A stretch of DNA of 27,878 nt from a virus, in the IMG/VR virus record IMGVR_UViG_3300031963_000745, positions 1-27,878 of that record; one strand, 5' to 3'. Within the stretch, counting starts at the first letter, position 1, and every line of letters starts with the position of its first letter. Below are positions 20,365-27,393 of this stretch, in pieces. The notes below the pieces were generated by a model. The model was given only the letters and a program-made list of their open reading frames with translations, was not told where the DNA came from and searched no databases. A program made the translations under genes and the position numbers.

Positions 20365-21389
20365 GGGGCACCCATGAGGCCGAGAACATCACACAGTGCC
20401 AGATCAGCCATCCACGCCTCCGCGTCGCGGACGCCGAACGTCACTAGCACGCGGCCGTCGTCCACGGCCAGCCCGGCCGCAAACTCGATCGCCTGCGTTT
20501 CGCGAAACGCGAACGGCGGCGACACGGCACGGATCGACCACTCCGCCTCGTCGAACATCACGAACCGGTGTTCGTAGACTCGCTTGCCGGCAACCTCGGC
20601 CACCTCGTGGATTGCCGCCAGCCAGTCGCCGCCGCCGATCGGCACCACCTGGGTTCCGCCGCGGAAGGCCCGGGCCACCGGCGGCGAAGCCGCGTGGGCG
20701 GACACGGTCCAGTCGTCGCCGGAGTCCTCGACCAGGCAGACGTAGCCGCGGGAGTGACAGGAATACAACCACTCCCTCCGCCCCAGGATCGGCATCCAGT
20801 TTTTCTCGTGCAGCCCCGGGGGCGTGTTGTGGCAGCGGAGGTCGTGGATCCAGCCGTCCACGATCTCGCCATACGCCATCCGGCAGGTGCCGTCGTAGCC
20901 GTCGTAGTTGCGGACCGTGGCCGACGCGACGATCCGGCCGTCGATGACGTTGAGCCGAATGTCCTCCAAGCCGTCCACGGGGAAGGCGGACCGTGGGTAG
21001 GTGCAGTAGACCGGCGTGGCCACGACGCCGTCGTAGAGCACGTTCCGCGTCTTGATGACCTCGCCGTCCTCCGGCGGAATCACATACCGGCCGTTTTCGT
21101 CGATCCGGTAGTTGCTGGAGCGGACGTTGTAGAGCGGGACGCCGTCGTGGATCACGACCGATGGGTTGAACCGCGACCAGCCGGCGTAGACGCCTGGCTC
21201 GAGCCGCGAAAACTTCACCTCGGCGAGATCGTCCAGCCGCTGGGTGTACCAGGTGCGGTTCGCCCGGACCTTGGTTTCCTTCTCCGGCGACAGGTCCAGC
21301 CGCAGCAACCGTTCGCACGCCCGCCGGCCGGCGTCGTGCTCGGCGCAGTAGTAGGCGTGGGCGGCGATTCGGTGCAGGTGTTCAATCAT
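20361..21389 (-). CDS. GH130-like five-bladed beta-propeller protein
   Basis: About 342 residues from ATG 21389; GTG 21398 and an earlier start are alternatives, and Shine-Dalgarno sites are weak. The N-terminal ~35 residues are helical and TPR-like. The rest has propeller blade patterns such as F-N-P-S-V-V-I-H, E-D-I-R-L, E-K-N-W-M-P, R-G-G-T-Q-V-V-P, Y-E-H-R-F-V and F-A-A-G-L-A. Their order resembles GH130 mannoside phosphorylases or related glycan-processing enzymes. The catalytic residue is not confirmed. It precedes the methyltransferase and glycosyltransferase in one coupled unit. Confidence 0.65.
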   Translation of the reverse strand: MIEHLHRIAAHAYYCAEHDAGRRACERLLRLDLSPEKETKVRANRTWYTQRLDDLAEVKFSRLEPGVYAGWSRFNPSVVIHDGVPLYNVRSSNYRIDENGRYVIPPEDGEVIKTRNVLYDGVVATPVYCTYPRSAFPVDGLEDIRLNVIDGRIVASATVRNYDGYDGTCRMAYGEIVDGWIHDLRCHNTPPGLHEKNWMPILGRREWLYSCHSRGYVCLVEDSGDDWTVSAHAASPPVARAFRGGTQVVPIGGGDWLAAIHEVAEVAGKRVYEHRFVMFDEAEWSIRAVSPPFAFRETQAIEFAAGLAVDDGRVLVTFGVRDAEAWMADLALCDVLGLMGAP

Positions 21390-21456
21390 GGTGTTCACCC
21401 GTTCACCGATAAGGCTATCGAAATACTCCGGGCCGTAAACCCCGGGATTTCGCCGG

Positions 21457-21771
21457 TTATTCGGGGGGCGACTGTTCCGGCACCGCAAACTCCAGATCGG
21501 CCAGCGGCACCACCTCCACGCTCGCCATCATCTCCTGCGTGATGTACGAGAACGCCTGCGACAGGATGCCGCCGTCGCCCACCTCGCTGAGAACGTCGCC
21601 GCACATGGCCCATCGGCCGTCAGTTAGTTGTCGCCCGACCGGAACGTGTCGCGGATCGCCATGCTCCTCCTGCACGCCGTACAGCGCGACGGCGATCTCG
21701 TAGGGGTAGACCAACGCAAGGTCTTTGCAGTCGGCGTAAGGCATCGGGAGAGTGAGTTCGGAGAGCGTCAT
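21457..21771 (-). CDS. small unknown protein, 104 aa
   Basis: This 104-residue protein was not recognised. It is acidic, with an N-terminal beta-rich part (L-V-Y-P-Y-E-I-A-V-A-L-Y-G-V), then G-R-W-A-M-C-G-D, and a helix (I-L-S-Q-A-F-S-Y-I-T-Q-E-M-M). ATG 21771 overlaps the LamG gene stop (ATGA) and has AGGA upstream. It could be an assembly helper of the adhesin gene it follows, by position only. A 67-nt gap follows to the GH130-like gene. Confidence 0.55.
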   Translation of the reverse strand: MTLSELTLPMPYADCKDLALVYPYEIAVALYGVQEEHGDPRHVPVGRQLTDGRWAMCGDVLSEVGDGGILSQAFSYITQEMMASVEVVPLADLEFAVPEQSPPE

Positions 21772-24134
21772 GCCGTTCGTCCTAAGGCCGTGTTGAAAGC
21801 GGACAGAGCAGCGTGAAAACTAGCGACCTGCTGCTGCGTCATGTCATCGCCAATGCTATACATTCGCATCGCGTAGACTCCTGGATCACCAAAGTCCGTC
21901 CCCGAAAGGTTTGTGCGAAACACATAAAAAGGCAGGTTGCTGGACGCTATGCCTGTGACAGAAGTGGACAGAACCCCATCACTCACTGCGTTTCTGTATA
22001 GGACTAGGTTCGTCGCAGACGTTCTAGTTGCAAGGAGAAATGCACTCGGCCGCGACCCCTGGATGGTGGTTGTGCTTGATAATGCGTTAGCCTTCCCAAG
22101 CCTCGCTTGATCTGACAACGCTGATGATGTTGAGACGCCAATGCTGATTGACCATCTATCTGTTGTTCCGTTGTAGACGCCAAGCAACTGCGGACTTGAA
22201 ACAGTTGATTGTGTCGGGCCGTGCCACGCCGATAAGTGCATAGACTCGTAAACACTTGCAGGCATCGCATCTGTAGCCAGCCCCGTGTTCAAGTACTTTG
22301 TGCTGGCAAGGCTTTGCAGGCCAGCGCCTTCTGAGTAGTCGCCACTGACAAACGGCCCGACGTTGGTGTCGGTGGTGTTGCCATACTGCGTTCCGCCAAG
22401 CGACGGGCCGCGATACAGCGGGACGAGGCAGGCGTTGAGGCCGGTGCCGCAGAAGAGGTTGAGCCGATAGAACCGATCCCGCAGCGATGCCGCATCCAGT
22501 GAGTCGCACAGCGTGTTCACCGCGCTCGCCGTACTGGCACTCACCGACCCGCCGTTGGCATAGACGCGGTTGATCCAGTCTTGCGCGTCGGCGTTGGAGA
22601 CTTGCGGGGCGAGGGTGATGCCCCAGCGGTTTGCCAAGTAGACCTCAAGGCGACGGCGCTCTGAGGACGAAACAGCCCGCGAGTAGACAAGCAGTTCCGC
22701 TATGTTGCTTGCAAACGGAGTGACGACTGACGTTCTTCGCAGCGCTCCGATGTTTGCGGTTGTCAGAGAAAGAGTGCCGCAGTCCAAGGATGCGTTCTTT
22801 GCTACATCTGCTCCGTTAAGCGACAGCGTTGTGGATTGGCCCGCGAACGTCATTGACGCCACGGCCCAAGATGTAAGGGACGCTCCGCTCGCAGTTGCAG
22901 AGACGAGGGATGAGGCATCGTCTCGCCGCCTCGCGCCAATGGCATCGTTCACCGTCTTTTCCAGCACAAAAAACGGGGCATCTGTCGAAGAGTTGCCGAA
23001 TCCAAGAATGGTCGCAGTAGACGCAGATGGGGATGCCAGACAGACTGCGATGGCGGTCATGGGAACGTCTGACCCAGTAACCACAGACGAAAGGGAGTCT
23101 GCTGAAAGCGTTTGGCTTGAGGCCGAAGCAAACTGCGCTACCCTCCTGTTGTTCCTTAGTGTCGCACTGATCGTCGGCCTGCTCGCCGCCGTACTCTGCG
23201 TGGCGTGCCTCGCGTTGCCAGACTTGTCAGCCCAGTACCCCACCGGATCGCTGGAGGCGGTGGCCTGTGCGTGGACGCCAGAGATGCCCCATCGCTGGGC
23301 TAAGTAGGCTTCGACGCGGGCGCGGTCTGCGGTGGAGAGGGCGGTGTTGAAGTGGATAATCTCTGCGATGTACCCGTTGAGGTACTCGGAGGAAGCGCGA
23401 GCCCCGATGGTCACGGCTTGGTTGAGGCTATGGTCCGCAGACTGCCCAGACGCGGCGACGGCCGTTACGCCGTCAAGGTATCCGGCAGCCGATGTCGAAG
23501 AAGTGACCGAGTAGACCCTCGCCTGGGTTGTTGGGTTTGCGGTGGAGGTCAGCACTTGGGCCGACCCGGCGTTCTTTTGGAGCATCCAAATCTGCGGATC
23601 AGAGCGAACGACAAAACCAAACCCAAGAGTGCCAGCAGTCGCACTGAGTTTTGTGTAGACGCCCTTGTTTGCGGCAGACGCCTGCCGAAAAACAATGAAG
23701 TAAGTCAGGTCGCTTGAGTTGAAAGCAGAGTTGGCCGCAACGGTCATCGCGTTCGCGGAGCCGTCGAACGTCATCACGCTCCTGCCGTTCAGACCCCCAG
23801 CCGTCAGCGTTGGCCTCGCGCTTCCGCTTGCGGTCGCGTGGTTGTTCTGACCGCTCTTGTCGTTCCACTGGCTGACCAGCCCGCCAGATTGCGTGATGCT
23901 CGCCGAATCGCTCGCATCCCACCACCCCACGCACCCCGCAATCTCCGTAGGTGAACTCACCGCCGTCACCGGACCAGCGTCGGTGGTGTAAAGCGTGTCG
24001 GCCGAAGAAGCGTCAAGCCAGAGGGCGAGGCCGCTGATTTCGGCTGGCGAAAAGTCTTCAGCGACTTTCCTCCGAACCACCGCCACCGGCAGGCTCGTCC
24101 GCACACCTCTCCTGGGCCACGCTCCACGAGCCAT
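21768..24134 (-). CDS. large LamG-domain adhesin/virion protein, 788 aa
   Basis: This 788-residue protein carries concanavalin-like LamG domains. A complete one (about 62-284) begins E-I-A-G and contains W-W-D-A-S, the W-N-D-K-S-G-Q-N-N-H-A-T motif and the R-W-G-I end. A second one is split: its start (31-61, E-I-S-G-L-A-L-W-L-D-A-S) is cut by the first, and its rest resumes near 296 (Y-W-A-D-K-S-G-N-A-R-H-A-T) and ends at 505 (N-R-W-G-I). The last ~275 residues are a third beta-rich region starting D-W-I-N-R-V-Y. AGGAG precedes ATG 24134. LamG domains bind glycans, so host attachment is likely. DNA is slightly AT-richer than average here. Confidence 0.75.
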   Translation of the reverse strand: MARGAWPRRGVRTSLPVAVVRRKVAEDFSPAEISGLALWLDASSADTLYTTDAGPVTAVSSPTEIAGCVGWWDASDSASITQSGGLVSQWNDKSGQNNHATASGSARPTLTAGGLNGRSVMTFDGSANAMTVAANSAFNSSDLTYFIVFRQASAANKGVYTKLSATAGTLGFGFVVRSDPQIWMLQKNAGSAQVLTSTANPTTQARVYSVTSSTSAAGYLDGVTAVAASGQSADHSLNQAVTIGARASSEYLNGYIAEIIHFNTALSTADRARVEAYLAQRWGISGVHAQATASSDPVGYWADKSGNARHATQSTAASRPTISATLRNNRRVAQFASASSQTLSADSLSSVVTGSDVPMTAIAVCLASPSASTATILGFGNSSTDAPFFVLEKTVNDAIGARRRDDASSLVSATASGASLTSWAVASMTFAGQSTTLSLNGADVAKNASLDCGTLSLTTANIGALRRTSVVTPFASNIAELLVYSRAVSSSERRRLEVYLANRWGITLAPQVSNADAQDWINRVYANGGSVSASTASAVNTLCDSLDAASLRDRFYRLNLFCGTGLNACLVPLYRGPSLGGTQYGNTTDTNVGPFVSGDYSEGAGLQSLASTKYLNTGLATDAMPASVYESMHLSAWHGPTQSTVSSPQLLGVYNGTTDRWSISIGVSTSSALSDQARLGKANALSSTTTIQGSRPSAFLLATRTSATNLVLYRNAVSDGVLSTSVTGIASSNLPFYVFRTNLSGTDFGDPGVYAMRMYSIGDDMTQQQVASFHAALSAFNTALGRTA

Positions 24135-24164
24135 TTCACGCTCCTGCCAAAAGTTTGCGGCCCA

Positions 24165-25049
24165 TCACGTCACCGTCACCGGGGCCGATAGTGGGCCGTC
24201 GCCCACGGCGTTGACCGCACGCACTCGCATGACAGAACCGGCCAAGTAAAAGTCGATGCTCTGCGTGGCCCACTCGTCGCCTGGGCTAAACGGCTCAACT
24301 TGGACGCCGTCTCTGTAGAGCTTGTATGAAGTCAACGGAGATCCGCCGTTACTCGGCGTAGTCCACTCGATGAACACATCGTCACCGACAGTGGTGATCG
24401 TCGGCGCGCCAGGCACAGTCGCAGCCACCGTTGCTGGTGTTGACTTCGCACCCTCGCCCACCACGTTGACCGCCGACACACGCACCACCGCCCCTGCGGC
24501 ATAGGTGCCCACACTGGTGGTCGCGGGAGCCGCGATGGTCTCCTGGAGCACGTTGTTGACGTAGACGCGGTAGGAGGTCACGGGATAGCCGCCGGTCGCC
24601 GTCGGTGCCGTCCAGGTCACTGGGCTGCCCTGCGTGCCGGCCACCCCGGTCGGGGCACCAGGGGCCGTTGGCCTGCGGTCGGCAGCCGACTGCACCACTT
24701 GGGTGTGGATTCTGCGGAGATTCTGGTTTCGGTCCGACCAGCGCCAGTGGTGCTCGGCACCGCTGGGAGCGCTGACCTCGTAGAGCACCTCGCTGCCGTA
24801 CTCTGTCGCAGCTATGCGGTCGCCCTTCCTTGGATCCTGGGCCAGCTCGCTTCGGTGAACGAACCAGTCGCGGGTTTCGCTTCGGATCATCTGTCCGGCC
24901 GCATCGACCGTCTCCCACCTGCCAACCACCACCGTGGCCTTCACCGTGCGAGCGGGGCCGACCACGGGCCGGTACTCGACCTGCACGGCGAGATGCTCGC
25001 GCCGCTGCTGTTCAAACCACGTCTCGCCGATGGCGATCATGTCCTGCAC
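24165..25049 (-). CDS. neck/head-closure protein with two C-terminal Fn3 domains
   Basis: This 294-residue protein starts at GTG 25049 with GAGGT 7 nt upstream. The N-terminal ~125 residues look like a head-tail joining (stopper) domain, with W-F-E-Q-Q-R-R-E-H-L, G-D-R-I, Y-E-V and W-R-W-S-D-R-N followed by R-I-H-T. Two Fn3 domains follow (about 132-215 and 217-294). Both show the P-x-A-P-T or P-G-A-P-T start, the T-S-Y-R-V-Y or T-S-Y-K-L-Y strand, and V-R-V-S-A-V-N or V-R-V-R-A-V-N-A-V-G. Fn3 domains are commonly exposed on virions and bind carbohydrates. The neck role is inferred from gene order. Confidence 0.7.
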   Translation of the reverse strand: MQDMIAIGETWFEQQRREHLAVQVEYRPVVGPARTVKATVVVGRWETVDAAGQMIRSETRDWFVHRSELAQDPRKGDRIAATEYGSEVLYEVSAPSGAEHHWRWSDRNQNLRRIHTQVVQSAADRRPTAPGAPTGVAGTQGSPVTWTAPTATGGYPVTSYRVYVNNVLQETIAAPATTSVGTYAAGAVVRVSAVNVVGEGAKSTPATVAATVPGAPTITTVGDDVFIEWTTPSNGGSPLTSYKLYRDGVQVEPFSPGDEWATQSIDFYLAGSVMRVRAVNAVGDGPLSAPVTVT

Positions 25050-25140
25050 GGCGCAACCTCACGGATCGCCGCTCGGCCGGGGCGGCGCGTTGGAGGATCG
25101 CGCCACCCCGACCGTCTGCGGCAGGAATCATGCCCCTCGA

Positions 25141-25467
25141 TCAAGCACCCGGCCAGAGAAGCACGTCCACCGTCGTGTCGGTGGTCGCCGGTTGCTTGGC
25201 CACGAAGCCCGCCACGCTCCCGGTCACGCCGGTCACGACCTGGTTGTTGAACCAGTAGACCTTCGCACCCTGGGCGTAGTTCGTGCCGGCCCCCGTGGGC
25301 TTCGGCATATTGAACACGCCCTGCGAGTGAACCGCGCCCAGCGTGTTGGCAGCGATCGCCGAATCGGCGACCGTCACCAGGGAACCGATCACGACGACCT
25401 CGCCCGCCGCAACGCCGGTGGTCGGCGTGTAGTCGAGCTTCTCGCCTTCCGCACGAAAACTTGCCAT
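25141..25467 (-). CDS. DUF2190-like capsid decoration protein, 108 aa
   Basis: A 108-residue beta-rich protein: E-G-E-K-L-D-Y-T-P, V-V-V-I-G-S-L-V-T-V-A, G-A-V-H-S-Q-G-V-F, then K-V-Y-W and V-L-L-W-P. This is the small DUF2190-type capsid-surface or decoration protein pattern. AAGGG stands in front of ATG 25467. It follows the capsid gene, separated by the strong hairpin at 25510-25543, as expected for a decoration protein that trims capsid particles. Confidence 0.75.
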   Translation of the reverse strand: MASFRAEGEKLDYTPTTGVAAGEVVVIGSLVTVADSAIAANTLGAVHSQGVFNMPKPTGAGTNYAQGAKVYWFNNQVVTGVTGSVAGFVAKQPATTDTTVDVLLWPGA

Positions 25468-25509
25468 CTGAAAAACCCTTTCGGAACTGGATGATGTTGT
25501 TGAGAGAAC

Positions 25510-25543
25510 CCCGGCGGGCAGGATTGAACCCCTGCCCGCCGGG
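25510..25543 (-). terminator. 13-bp perfect hairpin between capsid and decoration genes
   Basis: CCCGGCGGGCAGG (25510-25522) pairs perfectly with CCTGCCCGCCGGG (25531-25543) around an 8-nt loop. On the minus strand the following bases are GGTTCTCTC, only weakly T-rich, so it is more an attenuator or mRNA-stabilising hairpin than a full terminator. It starts 18 nt past the capsid stop codon. Confidence 0.6.
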
Positions 25544-25560
25544 CACGATTACGTCAGAAC

Positions 25561-26868
25561 TCAGGCAGTCGCCATCCGGTAGGCACCGCGGCTCTCGGCC
25601 TTGGCGACACCGTAGGAGAAGTGACCGCGGACCTGGATGCCCAGCGTCTGGAAGTCCGCATCGGCCTGCTGCACCGTCGGGAGCCGCTGTCCGTTGAGGA
25701 AAGCGACCTCCATGCAGGGCAGCTCGGCCGGGTTGGCCACCAGCCACCAGGTCGAGCTGCTCGTCAGGTACGACGAGCCGACCACCTGGTAACGACCGGC
25801 GAACACGTTCACGTTGCCGCGGGTCGTGTTCTCGCCGGTGATGAGGACCGAGGCCCCCATCAGCTCCTCGGCCGTGATCTCGTTCTCCGGGGAGACGAGG
25901 ATCATCGCCGGGGTGATGCCCAGCGGGTTGCCGTCCGGATCCTTCAGCTTCTTGTAGCTGGAGACCGCGGTCTTCAGCGACGTGAGCGAAAGGGCGTTGC
26001 CGGCCGCTGCCGTCTCCTTCTGGTAGAAGGTCGAGTTGGACGACTCGAACTCGCTCCAGAAATCCTTGTTCAGCTTGATCGCGGCACCGCGACCAAGCCG
26101 GGTCGGAACCTGGGTCAGGGCACCGAGGTCGTCGTTCACGATGTCAACCATCGAGATCGACGACATGCGGCCGGTCAGCTTCGCACGGATCGTCCGGGTC
26201 TCGTCGCTGGCGTCGGCCGACTTGAGTTCGCCCGTGGGGGCCACGTCCTCAAAGTCGAAACCGCCGTTGAGACGAACGCCGTTGACCGCCTTGTAGTCGG
26301 AGACCGACCGGATCGAGGCGATCATGTCCCACGTCGATTCGACGGCGTTGTACCCCTGGAGGAGGAACTTGCCGTAGGTCGCCGCGAGCACGTTGCTGAT
26401 CGAGTGCGTCGCGAAACCGGCCGCAAGGATCTCACGGAGGTTGCCGGCGTTGATCCGGTTGCCGCCCGTGTACCCGTTCGCCCGGGCCGCCTCGATCAGC
26501 ACCTCACCGAGGCTCGACTGGCTCCGCCGCTTGTCGGCCATTTCGAGCGTCTTCTGATCGAAGACCTTCTCGATGTTGGCCAGACCGCCGGCGAGGCACA
26601 GCGAAGCCTCGATCACCTGCGGGCTGTCCGCCCGCTCGGCCGCGACGTGGATCGCCGGGGCGGCGGGACGCGAGGCCCGAACGTCGGCGAGCCGCTCGGC
26701 CCGGATCTTCTCCAGAACGAGGTTGGCGACCGACTCAGCCGTCACCAGGCTGGCACCGTCGGTGCCCTTCGCCTCGACAACGGTCTTGGGATCCACGGCG
26801 ACGTTCGCCGGGGCTTCCGTCTGCGGCGCGGCGGCCTCGACGGGCTTCTCGTTGAGCGGATCGCTCAT
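25561..26868 (-). CDS. major capsid protein from an internal start, 435 aa
   Basis: ATG 26868 is codon 176 of the fusion and has GAGGTG 6 nt before it, an excellent ribosome-binding site within the coding region. Translation from here gives scaffold plus capsid (435 residues) without protease. This resembles the nested lambda C/Nu3 layout, but here the in-frame product would be the capsid itself. Many capsid copies and few protease copies are needed, so the internal start makes sense. Confidence 0.65.
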   Translation of the reverse strand: MSDPLNEKPVEAAAPQTEAPANVAVDPKTVVEAKGTDGASLVTAESVANLVLEKIRAERLADVRASRPAAPAIHVAAERADSPQVIEASLCLAGGLANIEKVFDQKTLEMADKRRSQSSLGEVLIEAARANGYTGGNRINAGNLREILAAGFATHSISNVLAATYGKFLLQGYNAVESTWDMIASIRSVSDYKAVNGVRLNGGFDFEDVAPTGELKSADASDETRTIRAKLTGRMSSISMVDIVNDDLGALTQVPTRLGRGAAIKLNKDFWSEFESSNSTFYQKETAAAGNALSLTSLKTAVSSYKKLKDPDGNPLGITPAMILVSPENEITAEELMGASVLITGENTTRGNVNVFAGRYQVVGSSYLTSSSTWWLVANPAELPCMEVAFLNGQRLPTVQQADADFQTLGIQVRGHFSYGVAKAESRGAYRMATA

Positions 26869-27393
26869 GGTAAGCACCTCATTCGCCTCGGCGGCGATCG
26901 CCGCTGACGTTCTGGCGTCAGCTCCAAAAAGAACCAAGCTCGTTTCTCGGAGATCCGAGGCACGAACAACAGACACAGGGCCGGTGAACTCGCGACCGTT
27001 CACGGTCACAGTCCCACCGGCGTTGACGTTTTCGATGTTGGCGGCGTCGGCACCGATCGACGCCTGCAGCGGGATCCCCGCACGGGCCAACTGGGCGATC
27101 TTCTCCGGCACCTCGCCCGACGTGAGCAGTTCGCCACGGATGATGAGTTGCTGGCCGTCGTTGACGATCTCGGTGCTCTTGCCGATCACGGCGTCCAGGG
27201 TCCGCTCGTGCGACCACAGAATCGGGATCGAAGCCTTGGCGGTGTCCATGCCGGCCAGGTCCACCACGAGCGGCGACCGACTCCAGCCCTGCCGGATGGC
27301 GGCGCCGGTGTAGGCCACCAGCTCAAACGTCGGGGCACGGCCCTCGGCCGCCTCAATCCGCAGATCGGTGGAGAGAGTGATGCGATTGGTCAT
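25561..27393 (-). CDS. prohead protease-major capsid fusion protein, 610 aa
   Basis: From ATG 27393 (GAGGAG upstream, ATGA overlap) the protein has an N-terminal prohead serine protease (about 20-165). Its H62 in W-S-H-E-R-T and S112 in Q-A-S-I-G-A are the catalytic pair. Then come an acidic Ala/Pro/Glu-rich stretch (176-215), likely a scaffold or cleaved delta region, and a capsid domain running to residue 610. That domain includes L-V-S-P-E-N-E and the Mu-gpT/HK97-like F-A-G-R-Y-Q-V-V-G. Protease and capsid are usually separate genes. An internal start at 26868 is described separately. Confidence 0.8.
   Translation of the reverse strand: MTNRITLSTDLRIEAAEGRAPTFELVAYTGAAIRQGWSRSPLVVDLAGMDTAKASIPILWSHERTLDAVIGKSTEIVNDGQQLIIRGELLTSGEVPEKIAQLARAGIPLQASIGADAANIENVNAGGTVTVNGREFTGPVSVVRASDLRETSLVLFGADARTSAAIAAEANEVLTMSDPLNEKPVEAAAPQTEAPANVAVDPKTVVEAKGTDGASLVTAESVANLVLEKIRAERLADVRASRPAAPAIHVAAERADSPQVIEASLCLAGGLANIEKVFDQKTLEMADKRRSQSSLGEVLIEAARANGYTGGNRINAGNLREILAAGFATHSISNVLAATYGKFLLQGYNAVESTWDMIASIRSVSDYKAVNGVRLNGGFDFEDVAPTGELKSADASDETRTIRAKLTGRMSSISMVDIVNDDLGALTQVPTRLGRGAAIKLNKDFWSEFESSNSTFYQKETAAAGNALSLTSLKTAVSSYKKLKDPDGNPLGITPAMILVSPENEITAEELMGASVLITGENTTRGNVNVFAGRYQVVGSSYLTSSSTWWLVANPAELPCMEVAFLNGQRLPTVQQADADFQTLGIQVRGHFSYGVAKAESRGAYRMATA

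Noticed and set aside
25050-25140. Possible tiny minus-strand gene between the decoration and neck genes (about 39 codons from an ATG near 25112)
   Set aside because: Its possible Shine-Dalgarno is only 1-2 nt from the ATG and the sequence is uninformative; other frames are equally open, so no gene is called.
25621-26907. 428-codon + strand open frame
   Set aside because: Antisense to the capsid gene; the composition (His/Arg/Gly/Asp-rich, low complexity) is typical of shadow frames in GC-rich DNA.
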